Source: Streptomyces tubercidicus
Lineage (GTDB): Bacteria; Actinomycetota; Actinomycetes; Streptomycetales; Streptomycetaceae
Direction: 5' to 3'
NCBI RefSeq assembly: GCF_027497495.1
Contig: NZ_CP114205.1
Coordinates: 1,736,001 to 1,800,000 of the forward strand
DNA: 64,000 nucleotides
In this document: positions 55,254 to 64,000 of the stretch, piece by piece
How the letters are laid out: the number at the start of each line of letters is the position of its first letter
How positions within the stretch are numbered: position 1 is the stretch's first letter
Notes under the pieces: generated by a model
What the model saw: the letters and a program-made list of their open reading frames with translations, nothing else
Told to the model about the DNA's origin: nothing
Databases searched by the model: none
Position numbers and translations under genes: made by a program

Positions 55254-55289
55254 CACCGCGGGCCGTCCCCGAGGGGGCGGCCCGCGGTG
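55254..55289. terminator. Bidirectional terminator between the hydrolase and chdC
   Basis: A perfect 12-bp stem, CACCGCGGGCCG (55254-55265) with CGGCCCGCGGTG (55278-55289), in the gap between convergent genes. Confidence 0.8.
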
Positions 55290-55357
55290 CGTTGTCGTCC
55301 GGGAACCCCGGCAGGCCGCGCGGCTGTACCGCCCGGCCCGCGTGACACCAGCCCGCG

Positions 55358-56119
55358 TTACGCCAGGCCCGCGACCAGCTCGGCGACGGGCTTGCGCCGC
55401 CCCGTGTAGAACGGGATCTCCTCGCGGACGTGCATCCGCGCCTCGGAGCCGCGCAGATGACGCATCAGGTCGACGATGCGGTACAGCTCATCGGCCTCGA
55501 AGGCCAGCACCCACTCGTAGTCGCCGAGCGAGAAGGACGGCACGGTGTTGGCGCGCACGTCCGGGAAGCCGCGGGCCATCTTGCCGTGGTCGGCCAGCAT
55601 CCGGCGGCGGTCCTCGTCGGGGAGGAGGTACCACTCGTAGGAGCGCACGAAGGGGTAGACGCTCACATAGGCGCGCGGCTGCTCGTCGGCGAGGAAGGCC
55701 GGGATGTGCGACTTGTTGAACTCGGCGGGGCGGTGCAGCGCCATGTTCGACCACACCGGCTCCAGCGCACGGCCGAGACGGGTCCGGCGGAAGAGGTTGT
55801 ACGCCTCCTGGAGGGCGTCGGAGCTCTCCGAGTGCCACCAGATCATCAGGTCCGCGTCGGCCCGCAGACCGGACACGTCGTACGTGCCGCGGACCACCAC
55901 GTCCTTGGCCGCGAGCTGCGCGAACAGCTCCTCGACCTCGTCGGCGTAGCCGCCGCGGTCCTCCGGGAGGACGTCGCGCAGCTTGAACACGGACCAGAGG
56001 GTGTAGCGGATGACCTCGTTGAGGTCCTTGGCCTTCTTGCCGGCGTGCGGCACCTTCTCGGGCGCCGCGGGGGTCTGCGGCGCGGAAGCGGGAGTGGAAG
56101 CGTCTGTCATGTCGTCCAT
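55358..56119 (-). CDS. chdC: Coproheme decarboxylase ChdC (HemQ)
   Basis: 253 residues from the ATG at 56119 (a second ATG at 56110 also fits). Chlorite-dismutase-like fold with the actinobacterial HemQ blocks [57 protein letters not shown] and [10 protein letters not shown]. It decarboxylates Fe-coproporphyrin III to haem b, the last step of the coproporphyrin-dependent route of Gram-positive bacteria. It begins 2 bp after the stop of the oxidase gene, so the two are translationally linked. Confidence 0.95.
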   Translation of the reverse strand: MDDMTDASTPASAPQTPAAPEKVPHAGKKAKDLNEVIRYTLWSVFKLRDVLPEDRGGYADEVEELFAQLAAKDVVVRGTYDVSGLRADADLMIWWHSESSDALQEAYNLFRRTRLGRALEPVWSNMALHRPAEFNKSHIPAFLADEQPRAYVSVYPFVRSYEWYLLPDEDRRRMLADHGKMARGFPDVRANTVPSFSLGDYEWVLAFEADELYRIVDLMRHLRGSEARMHVREEIPFYTGRRKPVAELVAGLA

Positions 56120-56121
56120 TC

Positions 56122-57588
56122 TCACTCGGCGGCGACGGCGTCCGGCGTCAGGGTGCCGAGGAGCTCGTCCGCGGCGCGCCGCCCCGAACCGACACAGGCC
56201 GGGATGCCGACGCCGTCGTAGACCGCACCGCACACCCGCAGCGCCCCCGGCATCCGGGCGACCGCCGCGCGGATCCCGGCGACCCGCTCCAGATGGCCGA
56301 CCGCGTACTGCGGCAGTCCGCCCTCCCAGCGGGTGACCGTGCTCGCCACCGGCCGGGCGGTCAGGCCGACCGCCGCGCCGAGGTCGGCGAGCGAGAGGTC
56401 GACCAGTTCGGAGTCCTCGCGCTGGAGATCGGCGGTGTCCTGATACCGGCCGAGGGACGTGCGCAGCACGAAGAGGTCGGGGTCGGCGGCGTCGATCCAG
56501 CCCCATTTGTGGCTGGCGAAGGTCGCGGCCTTGATGCGGTGGCCGTCGACGGGCGGGACGAGGAAGCCGCTGCCGCCGGGCACCCGGTCCAGGTCGGCGC
56601 GGCGGAAAGCCAGGGTGACCAGCGCCATCGAGGCGTAGTCGACGGTGTCCAGCGCGGCGGCCGCGTCGGGGCACCCGTCGCGCAGCAGGCCCGCCGCGGC
56701 GTCCGCGGGCGCGGCCAGCACGACCGCGTCGGCCGCGAGCGTCCGGTCGTCCCCGAGGCGGAGCCGCCAGCCCGTCTCCGCGGACCAGTTGAGGGCCCGG
56801 ACGGGGGTGCCGAGGCGGATCTCTCCGCCGGCCCGGCGGACGGCCTCGGCGACCGCGTCCGGCAGTGTCCCGATCCCGCCGTCGAGGCCCATGAAGACCG
56901 GCGGGGTCCGGTCCGGCCCGCCCGTTGGCGCGGTGGCGGCGGTGCGCGCCTGGAGGGCCCGTACGCCCTCGATCAGGGAGCGCTGCGACCGGGCGGCCTC
57001 GAAGAGCTGCGGGACGGCGGCGCGCATCGAGATGCGGTAGGCGTCGCCCGCGTAGACACCGCCGAGCAGCGGTTCGACGAGCCGGTCGACGACCTCCCGG
57101 CCGAGCCGGGCGGCGACATACGCGCCGACCGCGACATCCTCGCCGGCCTCGGTCCGCTCCAGCGTCTCGTCCTCGGCGATCCGCGCCATCCCGTCCGGCG
57201 AGATCACCCCGGAGGCGGCAAGCGGACCGAGGTCCCCCGGGACGCCCATGACGTGTCCCTTGGGCATCGGGCGCAGCGCCCCGCGGGTCCACAGCGACGC
57301 GGTGGCCGTGGCGGGCGGCTGCAGCCGGTCGCCGAGCCCGACGGCGCGCGCGAGGTCCACCGCTTCCGGGCGCCTGGCCAGCATCGATTCGGCGCCGAGA
57401 TCGACGGGGACGCCGGCGATCGCACCGGCGCGCAGCTTGCCGCCGAGCCGGCCGGACGCCTCCAGGACGGTCACCCGGGCGCCGCCTTCGAGCAGGCGGT
57501 GCGCGGCCGCCAGTCCGGAGATTCCGCCACCGATGACGACGGCATGACCGGGCCGGTGGCTGCTCGTACGGGTGTGCACTGCGCTCAT
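56122..57588 (-). CDS. hemY: Coproporphyrinogen III oxidase (HemY/CgoX type)
   Basis: 488 residues. FAD motif [28 protein letters not shown], then [21 protein letters not shown], a substrate region [20 protein letters not shown] and the C-terminal FAD contact [19 protein letters not shown]. It oxidises coproporphyrinogen III to coproporphyrin III with oxygen. It forms an operon with chdC, while hemE lies 2.9 kb away on the same strand beyond a thiolase and a reductase gene. Confidence 0.95.
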   Translation of the reverse strand: MSAVHTRTSSHRPGHAVVIGGGISGLAAAHRLLEGGARVTVLEASGRLGGKLRAGAIAGVPVDLGAESMLARRPEAVDLARAVGLGDRLQPPATATASLWTRGALRPMPKGHVMGVPGDLGPLAASGVISPDGMARIAEDETLERTEAGEDVAVGAYVAARLGREVVDRLVEPLLGGVYAGDAYRISMRAAVPQLFEAARSQRSLIEGVRALQARTAATAPTGGPDRTPPVFMGLDGGIGTLPDAVAEAVRRAGGEIRLGTPVRALNWSAETGWRLRLGDDRTLAADAVVLAAPADAAAGLLRDGCPDAAAALDTVDYASMALVTLAFRRADLDRVPGGSGFLVPPVDGHRIKAATFASHKWGWIDAADPDLFVLRTSLGRYQDTADLQREDSELVDLSLADLGAAVGLTARPVASTVTRWEGGLPQYAVGHLERVAGIRAAVARMPGALRVCGAVYDGVGIPACVGSGRRAADELLGTLTPDAVAAE

Positions 57589-57767
57589 GCCCCCACTCTC
57601 TCAGAGCCCACTGACACACCTCCGACCGGATCATGGTGCACGGGGCCGGGGAAGGTGACCGGGAGCCCCGTTGACAGCGGGCGGCGGCGGGCAAAGACTC
57701 GTGGTCGGCGGCGGCGATCTTCGCACCGCCCACCGACGTCGAGCCGGGACAGCGAGGACAGCGCCTG

Positions 57768-58964
57768 ATGACCGACCCACACGTCCGGGATGTGTACATC
57801 GTCGATGCCGTACGGACCCCCGTCGGCAAGTACGGCGGCGCGCTGGCCGGGGTACGGCCCGACGACCTCGCCGCCCATGTGGTCCGGGCCCTGGTGGACC
57901 GCACTCCCGACCTCGATCCGGCGCGGATCGACGATGTCTGCTTCGGCGACGCGAACGGCGCGGGCGAGGACAACCGCAATGTGGCGCGGATGGCGGTGCT
58001 GCTGGCCGGGCTGCCGGTGACCGTCCCCGGCGTGACCGTGAACCGGCTGTGCGGGTCCGGTCTGGAGGCGGTCATCCAGGCGGCCCGCGCCATCGCCCAC
58101 GGCGACGCGCATATCGCGGTGGCGGGCGGTGTGGAGTCGATGAGCCGTGCGCCCTATGTGCTGCGCAAGCCCGAACGCGCCTTCCCGGCGGGCCATCAGG
58201 AGATGTTCTCCTCCACGCTGGGCTGGCGGATGGTCAATGCGCGGATGCGGCCGGAGTGGACGGTCGCGCTGGGCGAGGGCGCCGAGCTGATCGCCGACCA
58301 GCACGGCATCACCCGCGAGCAGCAGGACGTGTTCGCGCTGGCCAGCCACCAGAAGGCGGTACGTGCCTGGCAAGAGGGCGCCTACGAGGCCGAGGTCGTG
58401 CCGCTGCCGGACGTGGACCTGCTGCGCGACGAGACGATCCGGGAGGCGTCGTCCCTGGAGTCGCTGTCCAAGCTGAAGCCGGTGTTCCGCCCGGCCGGAG
58501 GCACGGTCACCGCCGGGAACTCCTCACCCCTCAACGACGGTGCGGCCGCGCTGCTGCTGGTCGACGAGGAGGGACTGCGGGCCACCGGGCGGGAGCCGCT
58601 GGCCCGTATCCGCGCGAGCGCGGTGACCGGTATCGAGCCGCAGCTGTTCGGGCTGGGCCCGGTGGAGGCGGTACGGCGCGCGCTGGAGCGGTCCGGGCGC
58701 GGCTTCGACGACGTGGCGGCCTTCGAGCTCAACGAGGCGTTCGCGGCCCAGGCGTTGGGCTGTATCGGGCAGTGGCCGGAACTGGACCCCGCGGTGGTGA
58801 ATCCGCGCGGCGGCGCCATCGCCATCGGCCATCCGCTGGGCGCGTCCGGCGCCCGTCTGGCGGGCTCGGTGGCCCACCAACTCGCCGCCCTGGGCTCGGG
58901 TACCGGCCTCGCCGCGCTCTGCATCGGCGTGGGCCAGGGACTCGCCCTGGTCCTGGAGCGCTGA
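57768..58964 (+). CDS. Acetyl-CoA C-acyltransferase (thiolase)
   Basis: 398 residues. Thiolase active sites: Cys in [11 protein letters not shown] (about 91), His in [16 protein letters not shown] (about 350) and Cys in [13 protein letters not shown] (about 386). [10 protein letters not shown] is also conserved. It degrades or condenses 3-ketoacyl-CoA. The N-terminal half ([20 protein letters not shown]) is that of the 3-oxoadipyl-CoA thiolase branch (PcaF-like), but no pca genes are adjacent, so general beta-oxidation is equally possible. Confidence 0.92.
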   Translation: MTDPHVRDVYIVDAVRTPVGKYGGALAGVRPDDLAAHVVRALVDRTPDLDPARIDDVCFGDANGAGEDNRNVARMAVLLAGLPVTVPGVTVNRLCGSGLEAVIQAARAIAHGDAHIAVAGGVESMSRAPYVLRKPERAFPAGHQEMFSSTLGWRMVNARMRPEWTVALGEGAELIADQHGITREQQDVFALASHQKAVRAWQEGAYEAEVVPLPDVDLLRDETIREASSLESLSKLKPVFRPAGGTVTAGNSSPLNDGAAALLLVDEEGLRATGREPLARIRASAVTGIEPQLFGLGPVEAVRRALERSGRGFDDVAAFELNEAFAAQALGCIGQWPELDPAVVNPRGGAIAIGHPLGASGARLAGSVAHQLAALGSGTGLAALCIGVGQGLALVLER

Positions 58965-59045
58965 GCGCCCGCCCCGGCGGGCCGGACCGGCACCCACCAC
59001 GACGAAGCACCGACACAACGAAACACCGACGAAGGAGCACACGGC

Positions 59046-60428
59046 ATGGCGGCGGAGCGGCTGGTAGTCGTCGGGGGCGATGCGGCGGGGATGTCCGCGG
59101 CCTCGCAGGCACGCCGGCTGCGCAAGCCCGGCGAGCTGGCGATCACCGCGTTCGAGCGCGGCCACTTCACCTCGTACTCCGCCTGCGGCATCCCGTACTG
59201 GGTGGGCGGCGACGTCGACGGCCCGGAGGCGCTGATCGCCCGTACGGCCGAGGAGCACCGCGCCCGGGACATCGATCTGCGGATGCGCACCGAGGTCACC
59301 GAACTCGACCTGGACCGCGGCCGGGTGCGGGTCCGGGAGCTGGACAACGGCGGCCGGGAGTCCTGGGCCGGCTTCGACAAGCTGGTGCTGGCGACCGGCG
59401 CGCGGCCCCGCCGCCCCCGTCTGCCGGGGATCGACGCGCCGGGGGTGCACGGTGTGCAGACCCTCGACGACGGTCAGGCCCTGCTGGACACCCTCGCCGC
59501 GTCGTCCGGCCGTCGGGCGGTCGTCGTGGGCGCGGGCTACATCGGCGTGGAGATGGCCGAGGCGCTGATCCGTCGCGGCTATGCCGTCACCGTCCTGGAG
59601 CAGAGCGCCCAGCCGATGTCCACCCTGGACCCGGACATGGGCGCGCTCGTCCATGAGGCGATGTGCGACATGGGCATCGAGACGGTGTGCGGGACGACCG
59701 TCACCGGGGTGCTGACCGATACGGAGGGGCGCGCCCGCGCGGTCACCACCGGGGACGCCGAGTACCCGGCGGATGTGGTCGTACTGGGCATGGGGGTGCG
59801 TCCGGAGACCACGCTCGCCGCCGCGGCCGGGCTGCCGCTGGGCGAGTCCGGCGGGCTGCTCACCGATCTCGCGATGCGGGTCCGCGGCCAGGAGCACATC
59901 TGGGCGGGCGGCGACTGTGTGGAGGTCCTGGACCTGGTCTCCGGGCACACCCGCCATATCGCGCTGGGCACCCACGCCAACAAGCACGGGCAGGTCATCG
60001 GCGCCAATGTGGGCGGCGGCTACGCCGTCTTCCCCGGAGTCGTCGGTACGGCCGTCAGCAAGGTCTGTGATCTGGAGATCGCCCGGACGGGGCTGCTGGA
60101 GCGTCATGCGCGGGCCGCCGGACTGCGCTTCGTCACGGCGACCATCGAGGCCACCAACCGGGCCGGCTACTACCCCGGCGCCCGCCCGATGCACGTCAAG
60201 ATGCTCGCCGAACTCCGTACGGGCCGGTTGCTGGGGACGCAGATCGTCGGCCGCGAGGGCGCCGGGAAGCGGGTGGACATCGCGGCGGTCGCGCTCACCG
60301 CCGGGATGACGGTGGAGCAGATGACCGCCCTCGACCTCGGCTACGCCCCGCCGTTCTCCCCGGTCTGGGACCCGGTCCTGGTGGCGGCCCGCAAGGCGGC
60401 CGGCGCCGTACGGGCCGCCGGGGCCTGA
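59046..60428 (+). CDS. CoA-disulfide reductase/NADH oxidase-like flavoprotein
   Basis: 460 residues. FAD motif LVVVGGDAAGMSAASQARRL, a single redox Cys in TSYSACGIPYWVGG (about 46) as in CoA-disulfide reductases and NADH oxidases, NAD motif AVVVGAGYIGVEMAEAL and the FAD contact HIWAGGDCVEV. A dimerisation domain follows (about 330-455). It may reduce CoA disulfide or polysulfide, or act as an NADH oxidase. It follows the thiolase by 80 bp and may share its promoter, suggesting a link with CoA redox balance. Confidence 0.9.
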   Translation: MAAERLVVVGGDAAGMSAASQARRLRKPGELAITAFERGHFTSYSACGIPYWVGGDVDGPEALIARTAEEHRARDIDLRMRTEVTELDLDRGRVRVRELDNGGRESWAGFDKLVLATGARPRRPRLPGIDAPGVHGVQTLDDGQALLDTLAASSGRRAVVVGAGYIGVEMAEALIRRGYAVTVLEQSAQPMSTLDPDMGALVHEAMCDMGIETVCGTTVTGVLTDTEGRARAVTTGDAEYPADVVVLGMGVRPETTLAAAAGLPLGESGGLLTDLAMRVRGQEHIWAGGDCVEVLDLVSGHTRHIALGTHANKHGQVIGANVGGGYAVFPGVVGTAVSKVCDLEIARTGLLERHARAAGLRFVTATIEATNRAGYYPGARPMHVKMLAELRTGRLLGTQIVGREGAGKRVDIAAVALTAGMTVEQMTALDLGYAPPFSPVWDPVLVAARKAAGAVRAAGA

Positions 60429-60434
60429 CACCGC

Positions 60435-60458
60435 GCTGCGGCGCCGGACCGCCGCAGC
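60435..60458. terminator. Bidirectional terminator before hemE
   Basis: A 9-bp stem, GCTGCGGCG/CGCCGCAGC, around a CCGGAC loop, filling most of the 38-bp gap between the convergent flavoprotein and hemE genes. Confidence 0.75.
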
Positions 60459-60466
60459 ACTGTCGC

Positions 60467-61534
60467 TCAGCGCGCCGTCTGCGTGTGCACGTACTCGACC
60501 AGGCGGGTCAGCGCGTCCGGGTCGGTGGTCGGCAGGACGCCGTGGCCGAGGTTGAAGATGTGGCCCTCCAGGCCGGCGGCCGCGTCGAGGACCTCACGGG
60601 CCTTGGTCTCGACGGCCTCGCGGGGGGCGAAGAGCACGGCCGGGTCGATATTGCCCTGGAGCGCCTTGCCGGGGCCGACGCGGCGGGCCGCCTCGTCCAG
60701 CGGGACCCGCCAGTCGGCGCCGACGACATCCGCGCCCGCCTCGCCCATCAGACCGAGGAGTTCACCGGTGCCGACACCGAAGTGGATCCGCGGTACGCCC
60801 AGGCCCTCGACCGCCCGGAAGACCTTCTCGGAGGCCGGCATCACGGAGCGGCGGTAGTCGGCCGGCGAGAGCGCGCCGACCCAGGAGTCGAAGAGCTGCA
60901 CCGCGCTCGCCCCGGCGGCGATCTGGACCTTGAGGAAGGCGGCGGTGATGTCGGCGAGCCGGTCCAGGAGGTCGGCCCACAGCTGCGGGTCGCCGTACAT
61001 GAGGGCCTTGGTGCGCTCGTGGTTGCGCGACGGGCCGCCCTCGACGAGGTAGCTGGCGAGCGTGAAGGGCGCACCGGCGAAGCCGATCAGCGGGGTGCCG
61101 CCCAGCTCGCGGACGAGCATGCCGATGGCCTCGGTGACGTACGGGACGTCGCCGGGCTCCAGGCGGCGCAGCTGCTCCAGGTCGGCGCGGGTGCGGATCG
61201 GGTTCTCGACGACCGGGCCGACGCCGGGCTTGATGTCGAGGTCGATACCGATGGCCTTGAGGGGGACGACGATGTCGCTGAAGTAGATGGCGGCGTCGAC
61301 GTTGTGGCGGCGCACGGGCTGGAGGGTGATCTCGGTGACGAGATCGGGCCGCATGCACGAGTCGAGCATCGCGATGCCCTCGCGGACCTTGCGGTACTCG
61401 GGGAGCGAGCGCCCGGCCTGACGCATGAACCACACCGGGGTGTGCGGCACCGGTTCACGTCGGCACGCCTTGAGGAAGGCCGAGTCTTGGGTACCGGTCT
61501 GCTGCTGGCCCGAGGGGCTGTGGTTGGCGCTCAC
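60467..61534 (-). CDS. hemE: Uroporphyrinogen decarboxylase
   Basis: 355 residues from the GTG at 61534; the frame further upstream is antisense to the DUF3000 gene. The substrate-binding motif [33 protein letters not shown] and [14 protein letters not shown] are present, with the Asp in [14 protein letters not shown]. It removes four acetate carboxyls of uroporphyrinogen III to give coproporphyrinogen III, the substrate of the HemY-type oxidase at 56122. Confidence 0.96.
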   Translation of the reverse strand: MSANHSPSGQQQTGTQDSAFLKACRREPVPHTPVWFMRQAGRSLPEYRKVREGIAMLDSCMRPDLVTEITLQPVRRHNVDAAIYFSDIVVPLKAIGIDLDIKPGVGPVVENPIRTRADLEQLRRLEPGDVPYVTEAIGMLVRELGGTPLIGFAGAPFTLASYLVEGGPSRNHERTKALMYGDPQLWADLLDRLADITAAFLKVQIAAGASAVQLFDSWVGALSPADYRRSVMPASEKVFRAVEGLGVPRIHFGVGTGELLGLMGEAGADVVGADWRVPLDEAARRVGPGKALQGNIDPAVLFAPREAVETKAREVLDAAAGLEGHIFNLGHGVLPTTDPDALTRLVEYVHTQTAR

Positions 61535-61681
61535 GCCCCAAATCTTCGCACGCCGGGCCGACCGCCCATGGGGGCAGGTGGCCGATATCTCCGCATGCGC
61601 CCGGGGGCACCTCCGAATGGGCGACGCGCGCACCGGGTGTCCTCCCCGTATGCGGGCCCGGTTCCGCCTAATCTTCCGGGC

Positions 61682-62338
61682 ATGGCTGCGGCTCATGAAC
61701 ACCTCGCGGACAGCGCGGACGAGACCCCGATCCCCTTCCGTCAGGCGGTCGAGGCGCTGCGCGCGGCACGACTGCGGCCGGAGATCGAGATCGATCCGAC
61801 GCCCGCTCCGAAACGGCTCGCCCCGTTCGCGTATGCGCTGGAGGCCGCGGTCGTCGAGCGCGGCGCGGGTCCGGACGGCGAGGACCGGGATCTGGCGGAC
61901 GGCCGGCTGGTGGTGCTGCACAACCCGGCCGGGGACGAGACCTGGCAGGGCACGTTCCGTGTGGTGACCCTGGCGCGGGCGGAGCTGGAGCCGGAGATGG
62001 GCGCCGATCCGCTGCTGCCGGAGGTGTCCTGGTCGTGGCTCACCGGCGCACTGGACGCGCGCGGGGTGCACTACGGCGCACCGAGCGGGACGGTCACCCG
62101 GGCCGGCTCGCACTACTTCGGCGGGCTCGCGGCGCGTGAGCCGGCGACCCAGATCGAGATCCGGGCGTCCTGGACTCCTGCCGAGGGCCCCGGCGGAGTG
62201 CCGGATCTGGCGGCGCATCTGTCGGCGTGGTGCGATCTGCTCTGCCAGGTCGCGGGCCTGCCGCCGGCCCCGCTGGACATGACGACGCGCGGCGGGATCG
62301 TCCCGCTGCCCCAGCGCCGCGGCGCACAACCCCGCTGA
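61682..62338 (+). CDS. DUF3000 protein
   Basis: 218 residues. The actinobacterial DUF3000 family opens with [20 protein letters not shown] and has [34 protein letters not shown] and [16 protein letters not shown]. It ends in the conserved THGG-like [13 protein letters not shown]. No transmembrane segment or catalytic motif is seen. It sits between hemE and whiI in streptomycetes that I recall; function unknown. Confidence 0.9.
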   Translation: MAAAHEHLADSADETPIPFRQAVEALRAARLRPEIEIDPTPAPKRLAPFAYALEAAVVERGAGPDGEDRDLADGRLVVLHNPAGDETWQGTFRVVTLARAELEPEMGADPLLPEVSWSWLTGALDARGVHYGAPSGTVTRAGSHYFGGLAAREPATQIEIRASWTPAEGPGGVPDLAAHLSAWCDLLCQVAGLPPAPLDMTTRGGIVPLPQRRGAQPR

Positions 62339-62690
62339 ACTCCGCTTTTCCCCGCGGCCCGGCCGCGCTGACCGTGTTCGCACACCGCCGGCCGCGGTGA
62401 TCGTCGCGCTGCCGTCCGGCGCGCATCCCACCCCGCCGCCTCCCCCTGAGGCGTTCCGTTGACGCGGTCCGGGCGGCATCGCGTACGGCTTTGATCATCT
62501 CGGTGCGCACCGGGTGCTCACCCTGATCGATCACCCATCCGATTTGCCCGAATTGCCCCTAACTAAATCGTGATCAAAGTCTAAAGTCCCGCCGGTTTGC
62601 TGCCGAAGAGGTCAGTGACCCTTCAAACACGGATCATTCCGGCGCCCCCAAGCCGGCATCCGTCCCCCGCCACTCCCCCCAGGAGGCCCG
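62339..62690. promoter_or_regulatory. whiI upstream region with repeated TGATCA-type palindromes
   Basis: About 350 bp, more A/T-rich than its surroundings near the gene. Three related palindromes are visible: TGATCA at 62492-62497, TGATCGATCA at 62524-62533 and TGATCA at 62571-62576. The outer two are flanked by TTT and AAA so that they mirror each other. whiI is developmentally controlled in Streptomyces, so these are candidate binding sites, but no regulator can be assigned from sequence. Confidence 0.5.
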
Positions 62691-63353
62691 GTGTCTGTTC
62701 TCCTCGAGCAACCTTCGAGCCTGGTCGCCTACCGCCCGAACAAGCCGACGGCCATGGTCGTCGTGGCCGACCCTCGCGTCCGCTCCACCGTCACCCGCCA
62801 CCTGTGGGCCCTCGGAGTGCGCGACGTGATCGAGGCGTCGTCCATCGCGGAGGCCCGTCCCCGCGTCGGCAACCCGCGCGACATCTGCGTTGCCGACGTC
62901 CACCTTCCCGACGGCTCCGGCCTCACGCTGCTGTCCGAGACCCGGGCGGCGGGCTGGCCGAACGGCCTCGCGCTGTCCGCGGCCGACGACATCGGTGCCG
63001 TACGCAACGCCCTGGCCGGCGGCGTCAAGGGCTATGTCGTCACCGGTACCCGCACCAACCTGGGCCTGCCCGGCCGCCCCGGCACCTCACCGATCGGCGC
63101 CAACGCGGCCCGTATGCAGCGCCGTCCCCCGGGCGCCCCCGGTCACCCGGGCGGCTACCGGGAGCTGTCGGGACGCGAGGTCGAGGTGTTGCGGCTGGTG
63201 GCGGAGGGCCAGTCCAACAAGGCCATCGGCGTCTCGATGGGGCTGTCGGCGCTGACCGTCAAGAGCCACCTCGCCCGTATCGCCCGCAAGCTCGGCACCG
63301 GCGACCGGGCCGGAATGGTGGCGGTCGCCCTGCGCACCGGCATCATTCACTGA
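62691..63353 (+). CDS. whiI: WhiI, orphan response regulator of sporulation
   Basis: 220 residues from the GTG at 62691 with AGGAGG upstream. N-terminal receiver-like domain (PTAMVVVADPRVRSTVTRHL) with phospho-acceptor-position Asp in CVADVHLPDGSG, Ser in LALSAADD and Lys in GGVKGYVVTG; the acidic pair near the N-terminus is reduced to ADPR. The C-terminal LuxR helix-turn-helix is ELSGREVEVLRLVAEGQSNK, then MGLSALTVKSHLARIARKL. WhiI is needed for sporulation septation and works as a heterodimer with BldM. No sensor kinase is adjacent. The hemE-DUF3000-whiI-RNase D order supports the assignment. Confidence 0.9.
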   Translation: MSVLLEQPSSLVAYRPNKPTAMVVVADPRVRSTVTRHLWALGVRDVIEASSIAEARPRVGNPRDICVADVHLPDGSGLTLLSETRAAGWPNGLALSAADDIGAVRNALAGGVKGYVVTGTRTNLGLPGRPGTSPIGANAARMQRRPPGAPGHPGGYRELSGREVEVLRLVAEGQSNKAIGVSMGLSALTVKSHLARIARKLGTGDRAGMVAVALRTGIIH

Positions 63354-63371
63354 CCGTCCACACGACCGTCT

Positions 63372-63403
63372 CGCCCGTCGAGGGAACGTTCCCTCGACGG
63401 GCG
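63372..63403. terminator. Perfect 32-bp palindrome after whiI
   Basis: Arms of 16 bp (CGCCCGTCGAGGGAAC and its exact complement) with no spacer, 19 bp past the whiI stop and 28 bp before the next start codon. It is most likely the whiI terminator but could also be an operator for the RNase D gene. Confidence 0.7.
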
Positions 63404-63430
63404 ACGTGCATACACAGATACCCTTGACTG

Positions 63431-64000
63431 GTGACCGACGCCCAAAAGACCGCAGCAGACACGACACTGCGAGCAACCGGAGACTCGCCTCCGGACCCCC
63501 GACCGGCGCCGGTCCCTCTCCTGGAGCCCCGCGAGGGCATCCCCCCGGTGACCGCCACGGACGAGGCACTCGCCGAGGTCGTGGCCGCCTTCGCGGCCGG
63601 TACGGGCCCGGTGGCCGTCGACGCCGAGCGGGCCTCGGGCTACCGCTACGGCCAGCGCGCCTACCTCGTACAGTTGCGCCGCGAGGGCGCCGGCAGCGTG
63701 CTGGTCGACCCGGTCGGCTGCCCCGACCTGTCGGCGCTGGGGGAGGCGATCGGCGACGCCGAGTGGGTGCTGCACGCCGCCACCCAGGACCTGCCGTGTC
63801 TGCGTGACATAGGGATGGTCCCCACCCGGCTGTTCGACACCGAGCTGGCCGGGCGGCTGGCCGGCTTCGCCCGGGTCGGCCTGGGCGCCATGGTCGAGAA
63901 CGTGCTCGGCTTCGCCCTGGAGAAGGGCCACTCCGCCGTCGACTGGTCCACCCGCCCGCTGCCCGAGCCCTGGCTGCGTTATGCCGCGCTCGATGTCGAG
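63431..64000 (+). CDS. Ribonuclease D, N-terminal part
   Basis: The first 190 codons; the gene continues past the window. DEDD exonuclease motifs: VAVDAERASGYRYGQRAYLV (ExoI, D-x-E), WVLHAATQDLPCLRDIG (ExoII) and LRYAALDVE (start of ExoIII). The HRDC domain expected in RNase D would lie outside the window. It trims 3' ends of structured RNAs such as tRNA precursors. GTG start at 63431. Confidence 0.92.
   Translation, partial: MTDAQKTAADTTLRATGDSPPDPRPAPVPLLEPREGIPPVTATDEALAEVVAAFAAGTGPVAVDAERASGYRYGQRAYLVQLRREGAGSVLVDPVGCPDLSALGEAIGDAEWVLHAATQDLPCLRDIGMVPTRLFDTELAGRLAGFARVGLGAMVENVLGFALEKGHSAVDWSTRPLPEPWLRYAALDVE

Overview
The window is a gene-dense, very GC-rich stretch of actinobacterial chromosome, almost certainly from a Streptomyces. 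The reasons are strong G/C bias at third codon positions, frequent GTG starts, an orthologue of the sporulation regulator WhiI, a glycogen-to-trehalose set (GlgX, TreY, TreZ), Tat-type signal peptides, and ECF42/DGPF, SAV2148-type HEPN and DUF692/TIGR04222 gene families typical of the genus. I see no tRNA, rRNA, CRISPR array, insertion sequence or phage gene.

Left part (1-26.7 kb): a membrane glycosyltransferase cut by the window edge; a TetR/DHA2-exporter pair with a clear operator; a secreted subtilisin-type protease; a sugar ABC importer operon that lacks its own ATPase; an APH-fold kinase; a DEDD exonuclease; an SDR; a HEPN protein; and a small secreted-protein gene wrecked by frameshifts. 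Then come glgX, treY and treZ, interrupted by a LysR/dihydrolipoamide dehydrogenase pair and an FHA protein. A PucR regulator and a two-gene operon follow: a calcineurin-like phosphoesterase overlapping a Sfp-type phosphopantetheinyl transferase.

Middle (26.8-39.0 kb): a membrane-anchored NPCBM protein, then a three-gene minus-strand biosynthetic operon. It encodes a dimodular NRPS (C-A-T-C-A-T-TE; first A domain with the exact serine code, second proline-like), a flavin monooxygenase fused to a condensation/acyltransferase-like domain, and an SDR. This is the organisation of bacterial pyrrolizidine alkaloid loci (pyrrolizixenamide, legonmycin, bohemamine type). In those pathways an acyl-Ser/Thr-Pro dipeptide is cyclised and ring-contracted by a Baeyer-Villiger-type flavoenzyme.

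Right part (39.2-64 kb): mostly core genes. These are murC-msrB, a RibD-like reductase, zapE, a PhoX-like phosphatase, the DGPF protein/ECF42 sigma pair with its expected promoter, an ABC exporter and a PTH2-like protein. Next is a compact operon of a DUF692 (multinuclear non-haem iron oxidase, MNIO) enzyme, a probable partner protein, and a TIGR04222 membrane protein ending in Cys-Gly-Gly-Gly repeats, followed by a second TIGR04222 gene. I consider this the best candidate for an undescribed peptide-modification system. Then come a secreted tripeptidyl-aminopeptidase-like hydrolase, the coproporphyrin-dependent haem genes (hemY, chdC, hemE), a thiolase, a CoA-disulfide-reductase-like flavoprotein, a DUF3000 gene, whiI and the start of an RNase D gene.

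Non-coding features include two inverted copies of a dispersed C/G-tract hairpin repeat at 3.3 and 45.5 kb, several short tandem repeats, strong terminator hairpins and palindromic operators next to the TetR and LysR genes.
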